A stretch of 64,000 bases of DNA from Pseudomonas protegens (GTDB lineage: Bacteria; Pseudomonadota; Gammaproteobacteria; Pseudomonadales; Pseudomonadaceae). Positions 8,291-17,440 of the stretch are shown here, piece after piece. A program made the position numbers and the translations under genes. Numbering within the stretch: position 1 is the first letter of the stretch; every line of letters begins with the position of its first letter. The DNA lies in contig NZ_CP060201.1 in NCBI RefSeq assembly GCF_013407925.2, positions 6,743,001-6,807,000 of the forward strand, read 5' to 3'. Below the pieces are notes generated by a model. That model ran no database searches. It had not been told where the DNA came from and worked only from the letters and a program-made list of their open reading frames with translations.

Positions 8291-10795
8291 TCAGCTATCG
8301 GTAAACAGCTGGCCCCTTGCCTGCCCTTGCGCCAGCGGCGGCGGGCTTTGCCGTTCGCTGAAGTCCGCGGTCCAGCTCCAGTGGCGGATTTCCGGCAGGT
8401 CTTCGAAATGTTCGCGAATCCACAAGTAATGCCGGCGCAACTGGCTCTGGAAATAACGGATGGCTTCCAGGCTCTGCTCTCGCAAGCGCGGCACGTGCTT
8501 CAAGGCGTCGATCGCCAGTTGATAACGGCTCATATTGTTCAGCACCACCATGTCGAAAGGCGTGGTGGTGGTACCGCGATCGCTGAACCCGCGCACGTGA
8601 AACCGAGCTTCATTGGCCCGCCCATGGACCATGGAGTGGATCACCCAGGGCGAGCCATGAAAGGCGAACATCACCGGCACATCTCGGGTGAACAGCGCTT
8701 CGAACGACAGATGGTCCATGCCGTGAGGCCGGTCCTGGGGCGCGCTGAGAGTACCCAGATCGACCACATTGACCAGCCTGACCCGGATGCCCGGTACATG
8801 TTTCTGTAGCAGCCAGCTGGCCGCCACCGCTTCCGCCGTAGGCACATCGCCAGCGCACGCCAGCACCACATCGGGTGATTTTCCCTGATCATTGCTGGCG
8901 AACGACCAGATCGAGGCGCCCTGGGAGCAGTGCTTGAGGGCTGCCGCAAAGTCCAGCCACTGAAAGTCCGGCTGTTTGCCGCAGGTCACCACGTTGATGC
9001 AGTCGCGGCTGCGCAGGCAGTGGTCGAACACATTCAGCAGGCAATTGGAGTCCGGCGGGTAATACACCCGTACCACGTCGGATCGGCGTTGCAGCACATT
9101 GTCGACAAAGCCCGTGGACTGATGGCTGAAGCCATTGTGGTCGTTACGCCAGGCATGACTGGTGATCAGGATGTTCAAGGACGCCAAAGGGCGACGCCAG
9201 GCAAACTCCTTGCTCTGCTGCAGCCATTTGGCGTGCTGGGTGACCATGGAATCGACCACCTGAGCAAAGGCCTCGTAGGTCGACCACATGCCGTGGCGGC
9301 CGGTCAGCAGGTAGCCCTCCAGCCAGCCTTCGCACAGATGCTCGCTGAGCACCTCCATGACCCGACCGTCCGGCGACAACTGATCGTCAACCGACAGACA
9401 GGGGCCGGCAGCCGTGCGATTGCTGGCTTGGAATACCGCGTTGAGGCGGTTGGAGTTGGTTTCATCCGGGCCAAACACGCGAAAGTTGTGCGGGTTGTTG
9501 CCCATCACATCGCGCAGGTACTGGCCCAGTTTGCGTGGTGCCTCGGCAATGACTTGCCCGGGCCCTGGAACCTGCAGCGCGTAATTGGCGAAGTCCGGCA
9601 GTTCCAGGGCGACCAGCCGACGCCCGCCATTTACATAGGGAACCGCGCCCATGCGCAACTCGGCCGGCGGCGTCAGGGCCTGAAGCTCGGGCAGCAATGT
9701 CCCGCCGTCACTGAACAAGGAAGCCGGCGCATAGCTGCGCATCCAGCTTTCCAGCTGCTGCAGGTGCTCGGGATTGTCGCGGACATTGGCCAGGGGCACC
9801 TGATGCGCGCGGAAGGTGCCTTCCACGGGCAGGCCGTCCACCACCTTCGGCCCGGTCCAGCCCTTGGGGCTGCGCAGGATAATCAGCGGCCAGCGCGCCC
9901 GTACCGGCGCGCCGAGGGTCCTGGCCTGCTCCTGGATCGACAGGATCTGGTCGTGACAGTCATTGAGCGCAGCGGCGAAGCGTTGATGCATTCCGGGCAG
10001 ATCGTCACCGGCGACGATCAGCGGCTGATAACCGCGCCCGCGATACAGCTCGATCAAGTCTTCGTCGGCCAGGCGCGCTTCCACCGTCGGCCCGGAAATC
10101 TTGTAGCCGTTGAGGTGCAGGATCGGCAGCACCGCGCCGTCACGCCGGGGGTCCAGAAAGTGCACGCTCTTCCAGCTGCCCTCCAGCGGGCAGGTTTCGG
10201 CTTCGCCATCACCGATGACACAGGCCACCAGCAAGTCCGGGTTGTCGAATACCGCGCCGAAGGCGTGCAACAGCGAATAGCCCAGCTCGCCGCCTTCGTG
10301 CAGTGAATTGGGGGTGTGCGGCCCACAATGGCTGGGAATCCCGCCGGGGGTGGAGAAACTGCGAAACAGCCGCAGCATGCCCGCTTCATCCTCGGTGACG
10401 TCGGCATGCACCTCGCTGTAGGTGCCCTCCAGCCAGGCGCAGGCATTGAGCGTGGGGCCGCCATGGCCCGGCCCGGAAACGAAGACGGTCTGCACGCCGC
10501 GCTCGCTGATCAGCCGGTTCAGGTGCACGTAGATGAAACTCTGCCCGACCGATGTCCCCCAGTGCCCCAGCAGCCGCGGCTTGATGTGCTCGGGGCGCAA
10601 GGGTTCACGCAGCAAGGCGTTGGCCTGCAGGTAGATCTGGCCGACGCACAGGTAGTTGGCCGCATTCCAGTAGCGCTGCAGGCGCTGCAGCAGCTCGGGC
10701 GCCAGCGGCCCGCCTTGCTCGGCAGCGCAGGCCTGAACCGGTAACGGGGTATCGACCAGCTCAGCGCTGGAAAGCCGTGCATTGAAGCGATACAT
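8291..10795 (-). CDS. xfp: Phosphoketolase (xylulose-5-P/fructose-6-P)
   Basis: An 834-residue thiamine-diphosphate enzyme that cleaves xylulose 5-phosphate (or fructose 6-phosphate) with phosphate to acetyl phosphate. It matches the phosphoketolase family along its length: SGPGHGGPTLNACAWLEGTY, the ThDP motif VIGDGEAETCPLEGSWK ending in LHLNGYKISGPT, and conserved TGRHGMW and NDHNGFSHQ. The usual length is about 790-830. The ATG at 10795 follows GGAG. It lies 67 bases downstream of ackA, whose product converts acetyl phosphate to ATP and acetate. The two form a minimal substrate-level phosphorylation route. Confidence 0.95.
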   Translation of the reverse strand: MYRFNARLSSAELVDTPLPVQACAAEQGGPLAPELLQRLQRYWNAANYLCVGQIYLQANALLREPLRPEHIKPRLLGHWGTSVGQSFIYVHLNRLISERGVQTVFVSGPGHGGPTLNACAWLEGTYSEVHADVTEDEAGMLRLFRSFSTPGGIPSHCGPHTPNSLHEGGELGYSLLHAFGAVFDNPDLLVACVIGDGEAETCPLEGSWKSVHFLDPRRDGAVLPILHLNGYKISGPTVEARLADEDLIELYRGRGYQPLIVAGDDLPGMHQRFAAALNDCHDQILSIQEQARTLGAPVRARWPLIILRSPKGWTGPKVVDGLPVEGTFRAHQVPLANVRDNPEHLQQLESWMRSYAPASLFSDGGTLLPELQALTPPAELRMGAVPYVNGGRRLVALELPDFANYALQVPGPGQVIAEAPRKLGQYLRDVMGNNPHNFRVFGPDETNSNRLNAVFQASNRTAAGPCLSVDDQLSPDGRVMEVLSEHLCEGWLEGYLLTGRHGMWSTYEAFAQVVDSMVTQHAKWLQQSKEFAWRRPLASLNILITSHAWRNDHNGFSHQSTGFVDNVLQRRSDVVRVYYPPDSNCLLNVFDHCLRSRDCINVVTCGKQPDFQWLDFAAALKHCSQGASIWSFASNDQGKSPDVVLACAGDVPTAEAVAASWLLQKHVPGIRVRLVNVVDLGTLSAPQDRPHGMDHLSFEALFTRDVPVMFAFHGSPWVIHSMVHGRANEARFHVRGFSDRGTTTTPFDMVVLNNMSRYQLAIDALKHVPRLREQSLEAIRYFQSQLRRHYLWIREHFEDLPEIRHWSWTADFSERQSPPPLAQGQARGQLFTDS

Positions 10796-10862
10796 AGTGA
10801 CTCCACTGAAGGCGTTGCCAGGCAAGCGTTCCCTGGCGGACCAGGACTTGAAGCGCTGGACG

Positions 10863-12068
10863 CTAGGAAAAGTTGGACAACTGGTGCAAGGCATGGCGGG
10901 CCATGATCAGGTTTTCGTCGGTCGGTATGACCCAGGCCGTCACCTCGCTGCCGGGCCGTGACAGGCACCCCGCGGCATCGTGGGTCTGCTGCGCCTGCGG
11001 GCGCAGCCCCAGCCAGCGACAACCGTCGAGTATTGCGCTGCGAACCTCAGGCGCGTGTTCGCCGATTCCTGCGGTAAACACCAGGGCATCGATCCCGCCC
11101 AGTACCGCGGCCAGGGTGCCGATCTCTCGCACCACACTGCGCACGAACAGGGCAATCGCGTGCCTGGCTTCAGGCGCGGCACTGGCCTGCAACTCGCGCA
11201 TATCGCTGGACAGGCCCGACACCCCCAGCAGCCCGCATTCGTGATACAGCAAGTGCTCCAGCGCCTGCGGGGTCATGCCGCACTCGCGCAGCAGATACAG
11301 CAGGATGCCGGGATCCAAATGCCCAGGCCGGGTGCCCATGAGCACGCCATCCAGCGTGGAGAAACCCATGCTGGTGGCGCGACTGACGCCGTTATCCAGC
11401 GCACACAGGCTGGCCCCGCTGCCCAGGTGGGCGACGATGGTTCTGCCTGCCGCTGCGCGCGGGTCGTAGCGAGGCAGCACGCTGGCGATGTACGCGTAGG
11501 ACAGGCCATGAAAGCCGTAGCGGCGCAGGCCCCGTTCGGTCAGCGCCCGGGGGAGCCCATAGTCGGTTTCCAGGGGGTCGAGGGTGCTGTGGAACGCGGT
11601 GTCGAAGCAGGCGAACTGCAGCAGGCCCGGGTGTTCACCGGCCAGGTAGCTGATCGGCGCCAGGCACCTGGCTTGATGCAGTGGCGCCATGGGCACCCGC
11701 GCTTGCATCTGTGCCATCAGTTGCGGGTCGATACGCCGGACGACCTCGGTGCATGTCCCGCCGTGTACCACCCGATGAACTGCGGCACGGATTGTTCCGT
11801 GGCAATGGCGTTCGATCCAGTCCATCAGATTGAACAAGGTCACGCTTGACGATGAGGCATCGTTGCGTGGCCATTGCTCTTCCTGCTGCCTGGGAACCCC
11901 GCTGTGGCGGAAGATCAGGTGTTCGGTGTCGTGCTGCACATTGAACGTACCGTTTCCCAGGCATTGCGGTTCGCCCTCGGCATCCACAGTCGTGTGGTAC
12001 AGCGAGAACTTGATCCCTGAAGACCCTGCATTCAGGACCAACAGCACAGGGCGTGAATCGTCAGTCAT
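10863..12068 (-). CDS. ackA: Acetate kinase
   Basis: A 401-residue acetate kinase. The ASKHA N-terminal motif VLNAGSSGIKFSLY, ATP-binding HLGSGASLCAL and TAGIGEHAPEVR identify it. The usual GFHGTSH is GFHGLSY here, a conservative departure at a normally well-kept site that may affect kinetics. There is no pta gene beside it; phosphoketolase supplies acetyl phosphate instead. A strong GAGGAAGG site precedes the ATG at 12068, and an FNR/Anr-like box lies about 110 bases upstream, so it is probably induced when oxygen falls. Confidence 0.94.
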   Translation of the reverse strand: MTDDSRPVLLVLNAGSSGIKFSLYHTTVDAEGEPQCLGNGTFNVQHDTEHLIFRHSGVPRQQEEQWPRNDASSSSVTLFNLMDWIERHCHGTIRAAVHRVVHGGTCTEVVRRIDPQLMAQMQARVPMAPLHQARCLAPISYLAGEHPGLLQFACFDTAFHSTLDPLETDYGLPRALTERGLRRYGFHGLSYAYIASVLPRYDPRAAAGRTIVAHLGSGASLCALDNGVSRATSMGFSTLDGVLMGTRPGHLDPGILLYLLRECGMTPQALEHLLYHECGLLGVSGLSSDMRELQASAAPEARHAIALFVRSVVREIGTLAAVLGGIDALVFTAGIGEHAPEVRSAILDGCRWLGLRPQAQQTHDAAGCLSRPGSEVTAWVIPTDENLIMARHALHQLSNFS

Positions 12069-12172
12069 GAAGCCTTCCTCCCAGAATGAGCCGCGATGCT
12101 TCTTCCCTATGCCGGGTACTGACACCGTTGAGTCCAGCGCCCGTCAGTCTGGGCGCCGCTGAGTCGAACGTT

Positions 12173-12186
12173 CTGATCTGGATCAG
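12173..12186. promoter_or_regulatory. FNR/Anr-type operator upstream of ackA
   Basis: CTGATCTGGATCAG is a perfect dyad that differs from the FNR/Anr consensus (TTGAT-N4-ATCAA) only at the outermost bases. It is centred about 111 bases upstream of the ackA start on the minus strand, a distance that allows a normal promoter and leader. Confidence 0.65.
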
Positions 12187-12222
12187 AAAGCACCGACCTG
12201 CACGGGCAAAAAAATCCCGACG

Positions 12223-13233
12223 TTACTCACGGCGCACCAGCCAGAGCCCCGGCAACATCGGCAGCCAGAACGTCAGGCCGCGAAACAGCAGCGTGGCCGA
12301 CAGCGCGACCGCAAGATCCACCCCGACCCAGCGCAAACTCACCACCGCCGCCGCTTCGAAGGCGCCCAGTCCACCCGGGACCAGGCCGACGCTGCGCAAC
12401 ATGCTGGCGAGCATGAACCCGGCAAACAGCCCCACCGGGTTGGCCAATACCCCCAATGCCAGCACCAGCAGCCAGAATGTCGCACTGTCGAGCAGGATGA
12501 TCGCCAGTTCGAGCAAGGTGACACGCCCCAACAACCCGCGACTGCCAACCAGTTGCTTGTCCGCGCCGGTGATCAGGGAAATGCCTTTGCGGATAATGGC
12601 GAAACCCTGTCCCGGCACATGGGCCGCGAGTCGGCCATTGCCGACCAATTTGGGGGCCAGCACCGCCAGCGCCAGGCTGACCGCGATAAACGCCAGGCAC
12701 AGCGTCGTTATGGTGGTCGTTGCATGCCCCTGGAACATCAACACCAGCAAGGCCACGCCGACAGAGAGCACGTAAGCCAGGAAGTAGCCGGAGAGATCCA
12801 GCACCAGGCATGCCAGGACCACGGGTTTGGTAAAACCCTGGCGCATGAATGAAGCCACCACGGCAAACGCTCCACTGATCCCGGAAGACGGCAGCGCCTG
12901 ATCGACGAACAGTTTCATCAGGCTCAATTTCGCCGCTTTCCAGAGCGAAAGGTGCTGGTTTCCGGCCATCAGCACGCTGCGAAAAATCTGCCCCTGGGCG
13001 ACATAAGTCAGGATCTGCGCCAGTACCGCCGCAGCGAACCATAGCGGCTGGATCTGGGGCAGCAAGGCAGCGAAGGATTCGGCGTCGGAAAAGTGCAGCG
13101 CCAGTCCAATCACCGCTGCCAGCATTGCCGCGCCCAGCAACCAGGTCGCCCAGAGGACGGAAGCACTGTGATGCATCACCTCATCGACTGCCGAAGCAGG
13201 GATCGAGTCTGGCGTTTCGGGGGTTACCGACAT
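12223..13233 (-). CDS. UPF0104 / lysylphosphatidylglycerol synthase-like membrane protein
   Basis: A 336-residue polytopic membrane protein with about eight hydrophobic segments. It resembles the flippase-like transmembrane half of MprF (YbhN/UPF0104), including the conserved SGISGAFAV and GLVPGGLGAFEAAAV. No synthase domain is attached. It probably moves or modifies a lipid in the inner membrane; the substrate is unknown. The ATG at 13233 follows GAGG. It is convergent with nothing and lies between ackA and the kinase remnant, all on one strand. Confidence 0.8.
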   Translation of the reverse strand: MSVTPETPDSIPASAVDEVMHHSASVLWATWLLGAAMLAAVIGLALHFSDAESFAALLPQIQPLWFAAAVLAQILTYVAQGQIFRSVLMAGNQHLSLWKAAKLSLMKLFVDQALPSSGISGAFAVVASFMRQGFTKPVVLACLVLDLSGYFLAYVLSVGVALLVLMFQGHATTTITTLCLAFIAVSLALAVLAPKLVGNGRLAAHVPGQGFAIIRKGISLITGADKQLVGSRGLLGRVTLLELAIILLDSATFWLLVLALGVLANPVGLFAGFMLASMLRSVGLVPGGLGAFEAAAVVSLRWVGVDLAVALSATLLFRGLTFWLPMLPGLWLVRRE

Positions 13234-13294
13234 GTTGAGCCTCTGGCTGATCCAGATACCAATAGGGTTGGCGCCAAAGCGCCCCAAGCCGCGG

Positions 13295-14319
13295 TCAAGG
13301 GGGGAGCAGCGGTAACCTCACGACGAACCGACTGCCTTTACCGCTGCCCTCGCTCATGCCCTTCACCGTACCGCCATGGGCTTCAACCAGCTCGCGCACC
13401 ACCGTCAGGCCAATGCCCAGGCCGGCGCCGTTGAAACCTATGGCTTGAGCGTCCTGAATGAAGGGTTCGAAGACGAACGGCAGCGCTTGGGCGGAGATGC
13501 CAATCCCGTTATCACACACCGTCAGTTGCACGACCTCGCCCTGGATGATGACCGAGAGCTCCACCCTGCCCTCGGCCGGGGTGTATTTGGCGGCATTGCC
13601 CAGCAGGTTGCCGAGGATCTGCTTGAGCCGGATCGGGTCGCCCTCCAGCATCAGCGGGGCGTCCGGCCGTTCGCTGCTGAAGTGCAAATGCCGGGTATTC
13701 ATCGCCGGCCTGCACGTCTCGATGGCGTCATCGATGATTGCCCGCAGGTCCAGCACGCGGCGGTCAGGTGCAACTTGCCGGTGCTGACACGAGAAACGTC
13801 GAGCAGGTCCTCCACCAGCCGCGACAACTGCTGCACCTGGCCTTCGATCAGGGCCTGCATGCGCGGCAGTTCTTCGCTGGGCACCCGGGCCAGGCGCCCG
13901 GCAATCATGCTGATGGGGGTCAAGGGGTTGCGCAGTTCGTGGGCGACCAGCACCAGGATGTGCCGCTGTTGCTCAAGCAACTGTTCGGCTGCGGCTTGCA
14001 GGTGCTGGGCGCTGAGCGCGGCGAGCACCAATTGCTCATTGGCTTCGCGCATATCCAGGTTCAACTGCTGTTCATCCTGGGTCAGCTGCAGCGCCTCGGC
14101 GTTGGACTGGGCCAGCAGGATGGCCTGCACCAACTGTTGATTGGCTTCGATCAGTTGTTCGACGTACTGGCTGTCGACGACCCGGGTGTTGGCTTCACCC
14201 AGTTCCTTTTGCAATGCGGCCAATACCGCGCGCGCCTGGACGATCTTCTGCCCGAGCAGGAACAGTTCGGCTGCAGCAGTGGCCATGGTTTGATCGGTCT
14301 TGCCTGCGCCCTCGTTCAT
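13295..14319 (-). pseudogene. Sensor histidine kinase interrupted by a -1 frameshift
   Basis: Two overlapping frames make one kinase. The first (14319 down to about 13760) has a coiled coil and the HisKA box VLVAHELRNP (His127). The second (13756 to 13295) has the HATPase domain with NLLGNAAKYT, DNGIGI and GAGLGIGLTV. They meet at the run ACCGCCGCG near 13756-13766. Adding one base there gives a continuous LTRRVLDLRAIID. Either the gene is inactive or a base was missed in sequencing. It starts 10 bases after the KaiC-like gene, so kinase and ATPase are presumably partners. No transmembrane or PAS domain is present. Confidence 0.8.
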
Positions 14320-14329
14320 GATGGTTTAC

Positions 14330-15790
14330 TCAGCCCCCTTCCGGGAGCGGACGTTGCCGGGTCGGACGGCCACCGAGCAGGCCTTCCTGACCCGCCAGCA
14401 TGGCGCCGATCTGCAAGCCGTCATCGTCAATGCGGTACAGGCGCAGTTCATCGCTGTGGGCGCTGGCCCGGACCTTGACCACGGCCATGATGCGCTGCAA
14501 GCGGCTTTCGACCTCGATGTAGCGCTGGACGATGATGGCATCGGTGAGAAAGGCCGTGCCGTATGGGCTGAAACGCAGGTCGGTGTAGCGGTCCTCCAGC
14601 TCCGAGGTCATCAGGACCGTGACGCCGACACCTGTCAGCGCACTGACCATCCGCGCCAGCGACTCGCGAAAGTCCTCGCGGAAGGTCGGGGCCAGGGCCA
14701 ACTCGAAGCCCGAGAGCGAATCGATGACCACCCGGCTGGCCTTGAGCCGGGTGATCTCGGCCAGCAGCAGATGGACGATCTCGTCGATCGACAAATCTGG
14801 GGCGCGACTGTCCACCAGGCTCACCTGGCCGTTCTGGATCAGCCCCGCCAGGGTCGGGTTCTGCGAATGATTGGGCCGCTGCTCGAACAGCGCGATCACT
14901 CCGGTTTCGCCGTTGCGCGCGCCTTCGGCGAGAAAGGTCGCCGCCAGGATGCTCTTGCCCGAACCCGACGGCCCCGCTACCAGCAGTGAATAACCCCGCG
15001 GCAACCCGCCCCCGAGCATCTCGTCGAGGCGTGGCACGCCCATTTTCAGACGCTCGATGGGCAGCGGCAGCCGGGTTTCATCGCCGCGCACGGCGGCCGG
15101 CGCGAACACCCGGACCCCCGAGGTGGCAATGCGGAACGTGTGCAACCCCGGCAGCGTGGGTTGGCCGCGCATCTTCATGATTTCCATCTTGCGCACCATG
15201 GAGTTGCGCTGGACGCTCTGGCGCAGCCAGATCAAGCCGTCGGCCACGGTGAATACCGGGTTGGTGTCGGTTTCAGTGAAGTATTCGCCGATCAGGAAGG
15301 TGGTCGCCTGCCAGGTGGTCATCAGCATGCCCAACTGCTGGACGAACAGCGGCAGGTTGTTGTTGGGCGCGTTCTGGCTCTGACTGGCCAGCACCACCGA
15401 ACGGAAGGAATCGACAAACACCAGGGCCGGGGAATGGGCCTCCACCTCACTGACGATCCGGCGCAGCACCTGATCAAGATCACCGGCCTGGGTGTCATCG
15501 GCCAGGTTGATATAGCGAATCGAGTGGTTGATCGCGTCACTGTCGAAAAAATCGAACTGCTGCTGATACCTGAGCATCTTCAGCGGCGGCTCTCCGAGCA
15601 CGGTAAAGAACAGCGCCGGACGCTCGGGCGTGGCCAGGGCGAACATCATCTGATGCGCCAGGGTGGTTTTGCCGCAGCCCGGGGGGCCGGCGATCAGGTT
15701 GAAGGAAAACTCCGGCAATCCTCCGCCTAGCACCTCGTCCAGCCCGGGCACGCCGGTGGCCAGGCGGTTGATCGTCACTTTGCTGCTCAT
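14330..15790 (-). CDS. KaiC-like double RecA-domain ATPase
   Basis: A 486-residue protein with two KaiC/RecA domains. Domain 1 has Walker A GPPGCGKTT (35-43) and Walker B LVFVDS (about 123-128). Domain 2 has GPSGSGKS (273-280) and RVVIDSLSG (353-361). By eye, the KaiC autophosphorylation pair (Ser431/Thr432 of the cyanobacterial protein) falls on Ala and Phe in GTAFLTD. The paired catalytic glutamates are each reduced to one (LGEPP, FEQR). It is therefore likely an ATP-driven signalling switch, not a phosphorylation clock; no kaiA or kaiB is present. It overlaps the upstream gene by ATGA. Confidence 0.88.
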   Translation of the reverse strand: MSSKVTINRLATGVPGLDEVLGGGLPEFSFNLIAGPPGCGKTTLAHQMMFALATPERPALFFTVLGEPPLKMLRYQQQFDFFDSDAINHSIRYINLADDTQAGDLDQVLRRIVSEVEAHSPALVFVDSFRSVVLASQSQNAPNNNLPLFVQQLGMLMTTWQATTFLIGEYFTETDTNPVFTVADGLIWLRQSVQRNSMVRKMEIMKMRGQPTLPGLHTFRIATSGVRVFAPAAVRGDETRLPLPIERLKMGVPRLDEMLGGGLPRGYSLLVAGPSGSGKSILAATFLAEGARNGETGVIALFEQRPNHSQNPTLAGLIQNGQVSLVDSRAPDLSIDEIVHLLLAEITRLKASRVVIDSLSGFELALAPTFREDFRESLARMVSALTGVGVTVLMTSELEDRYTDLRFSPYGTAFLTDAIIVQRYIEVESRLQRIMAVVKVRASAHSDELRLYRIDDDGLQIGAMLAGQEGLLGGRPTRQRPLPEGG

Positions 15791-16221
15791 GGCGTAGTTT
15801 CCTGCGAAGGGGCGGCGCTGGAGGAAGGACTCCACACGCCATTGAGCAAACGCGCGGTCAGCGAGGGGCCGATCAGCGTGGTCAGCAATTGATAGAAGGT
15901 GGTGAGCATGACTTCACCGAAAAACAAGGCATCGGCCTGGCTTTGTTCGATGAGCACTGACTTGAGGGCGTCGAAATCCAGACCGTCCTGCAAGCCGTCA
16001 TAGGTGCCGCGCAAACGCAGGTGTCCGGCACTGCACAGTTGCAGGCTGCGACGGTAGAGCGCGACAACCCCCTGCTGGCCGATGATCGGCGTCAGAGCGT
16101 TGTTCATGCGTTGCAACGTCGTGACGATCGCCTGGGCGACGCTTGCGATGTCAGCGTCGGGGCCAGCACTCTGCGCCAGAGAAGCTACGATCTGGCGGCT
16201 CTCTTCGCTTGGCGTGGACAT
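15787..16221 (-). CDS. Hypothetical protein coupled to the KaiC-like gene
   Basis: A 144-residue soluble, mainly helical protein of no family I recognise. Its stop overlaps the KaiC-like start, so the two are translationally coupled and probably interact. The sequence has an amphipathic middle (IVTTLQRMNNALTPIIG) and a C-terminal hydrophobic helix (EVMLTTFYQLLTTLIG). It could be an input or partner protein of the KaiC/kinase unit (inference from linkage). Confidence 0.7.
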   Translation of the reverse strand: MSTPSEESRQIVASLAQSAGPDADIASVAQAIVTTLQRMNNALTPIIGQQGVVALYRRSLQLCSAGHLRLRGTYDGLQDGLDFDALKSVLIEQSQADALFFGEVMLTTFYQLLTTLIGPSLTARLLNGVWSPSSSAAPSQETTP

Positions 16222-16314
16222 GGGGGCGCTGATGGTGGGTGGGTGGATTTTGATAGTACACCCTAAGGCGATGCGTAGAAGCCCTATCGGTTCAGTGCCG
16301 CCCCCTGCCCTGGA

Positions 16315-17403
16315 TTAACTCGACACAGGCTTGATTTTTCTCAAGTGCGATCTCCCGGCTGAGCATTCTATTGAGCCTGCCTGCACATCATGAAAGGGTG
16401 CGGCAAGCCGCAAGGCTGCATCGGGCACCAGCACCGCCGCGCCTTCGAAGGCGCCTGCGCGCAAATCCTCAAGGGCCTGATTGGCCTGGGTCAGGGGGTA
16501 CAGCGTGGTGTGAGTGACCACGCCGATTTGCGCCGCCAGGCGCAAAAAATCGATGCCGTCCTGACGCGTCAGGTTGGCCACGGAAACCAGCGCGCGCTCC
16601 CCCCATAACAAATCGTAGGCAAATGCCGGAATTCGGCTCATGTGGATACCGGCGCAGACCACCCGCCCACCTTTGCGTACCGCCTGCAAAGCCTTTGGCA
16701 CCAGCGCGCCATCCGGCGCGAAGATGATTGCCACGTCCAGTGGCTCAGGTGGCAGCAGGTTGGAGTCGCCGGCCCAGGTGGCGCCCAACTGCCGGGCAAA
16801 CGTCTGGGTCGCGGTATCGCGCGCACGGGTAAAGGCAAATACCGACCGACCCTGCCAGAGCGCGACCTGGGCCACGATATGCGCGGCGGCACCAAAGCCA
16901 TAAAGCCCCAGCCGTTGGCCTTCGCCACCGATCAGTAACGCTCGCCAACCGATCAAGCCGGCACACAGCAAGGGGGCCAGCGAGGCATCGCTGCCCTGCT
17001 CACCCAAGGCAAAGACATAGGCGGCATCGGCAATCATCGAGGTGGCAAAACCGCCGTCACGGGTGTAGCCCGTAAACCGTGGCTGATCGCACAGATTCTC
17101 TCGCTGGGCGAGGCAGTACGAACACCGGCCGCAGGTGTGCCCCAGCCAAGGGACGCCTACCCGCTCGCCCAGGCCGAACCCGACGACGCCCGCACCGATG
17201 GCGTCGATCCGGCCAACCACTTCATGCCCGGGAATGATGGGCACCTGCGGGTCTGCCAGCTCGCCGTCGAGCACATGCAAGTCGGTCCTGCACACGCCGC
17301 AGGCCGTGACCCTGATCCGCACCTCGCCTGGCCCCGGCTGCCGATCAGGTAACTCGGTCCATTGCAGTGCACTGCCTATGCGGCTCAACACCATCGCGTG
17401 CAT
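16315..17403 (-). CDS. Zinc-dependent alcohol dehydrogenase
   Basis: A 362-residue medium-chain alcohol dehydrogenase. The catalytic zinc site is visible in GVCRTDLHV and GHEVVG, and the structural zinc lobe in [15 protein letters not shown] (four cysteines). The nucleotide fold carries LYGFGAAAH, GxGxxA rather than GxGxxG. It resembles the AdhP/AdhA-type enzymes that interconvert ethanol and acetaldehyde, which suits the fermentative neighbours. A strong AAGGAG site precedes the ATG at 17403. The C-terminal tail of about 25 residues is longer than usual. Confidence 0.9.
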   Translation of the reverse strand: MHAMVLSRIGSALQWTELPDRQPGPGEVRIRVTACGVCRTDLHVLDGELADPQVPIIPGHEVVGRIDAIGAGVVGFGLGERVGVPWLGHTCGRCSYCLAQRENLCDQPRFTGYTRDGGFATSMIADAAYVFALGEQGSDASLAPLLCAGLIGWRALLIGGEGQRLGLYGFGAAAHIVAQVALWQGRSVFAFTRARDTATQTFARQLGATWAGDSNLLPPEPLDVAIIFAPDGALVPKALQAVRKGGRVVCAGIHMSRIPAFAYDLLWGERALVSVANLTRQDGIDFLRLAAQIGVVTHTTLYPLTQANQALEDLRAGAFEGAAVLVPDAALRLAAPFHDVQAGSIECSAGRSHLRKIKPVSS

Positions 17404-17440
17404 GACAATCTCCTTCGATGCCGCCAGAAGTGGCCCGTGC

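Noticed and set aside
13247..13260. CTGATCCAGATACC as a fifth FNR site
   Set aside because: Only one half-site fits, and it lies too close to the UPF0104 start.
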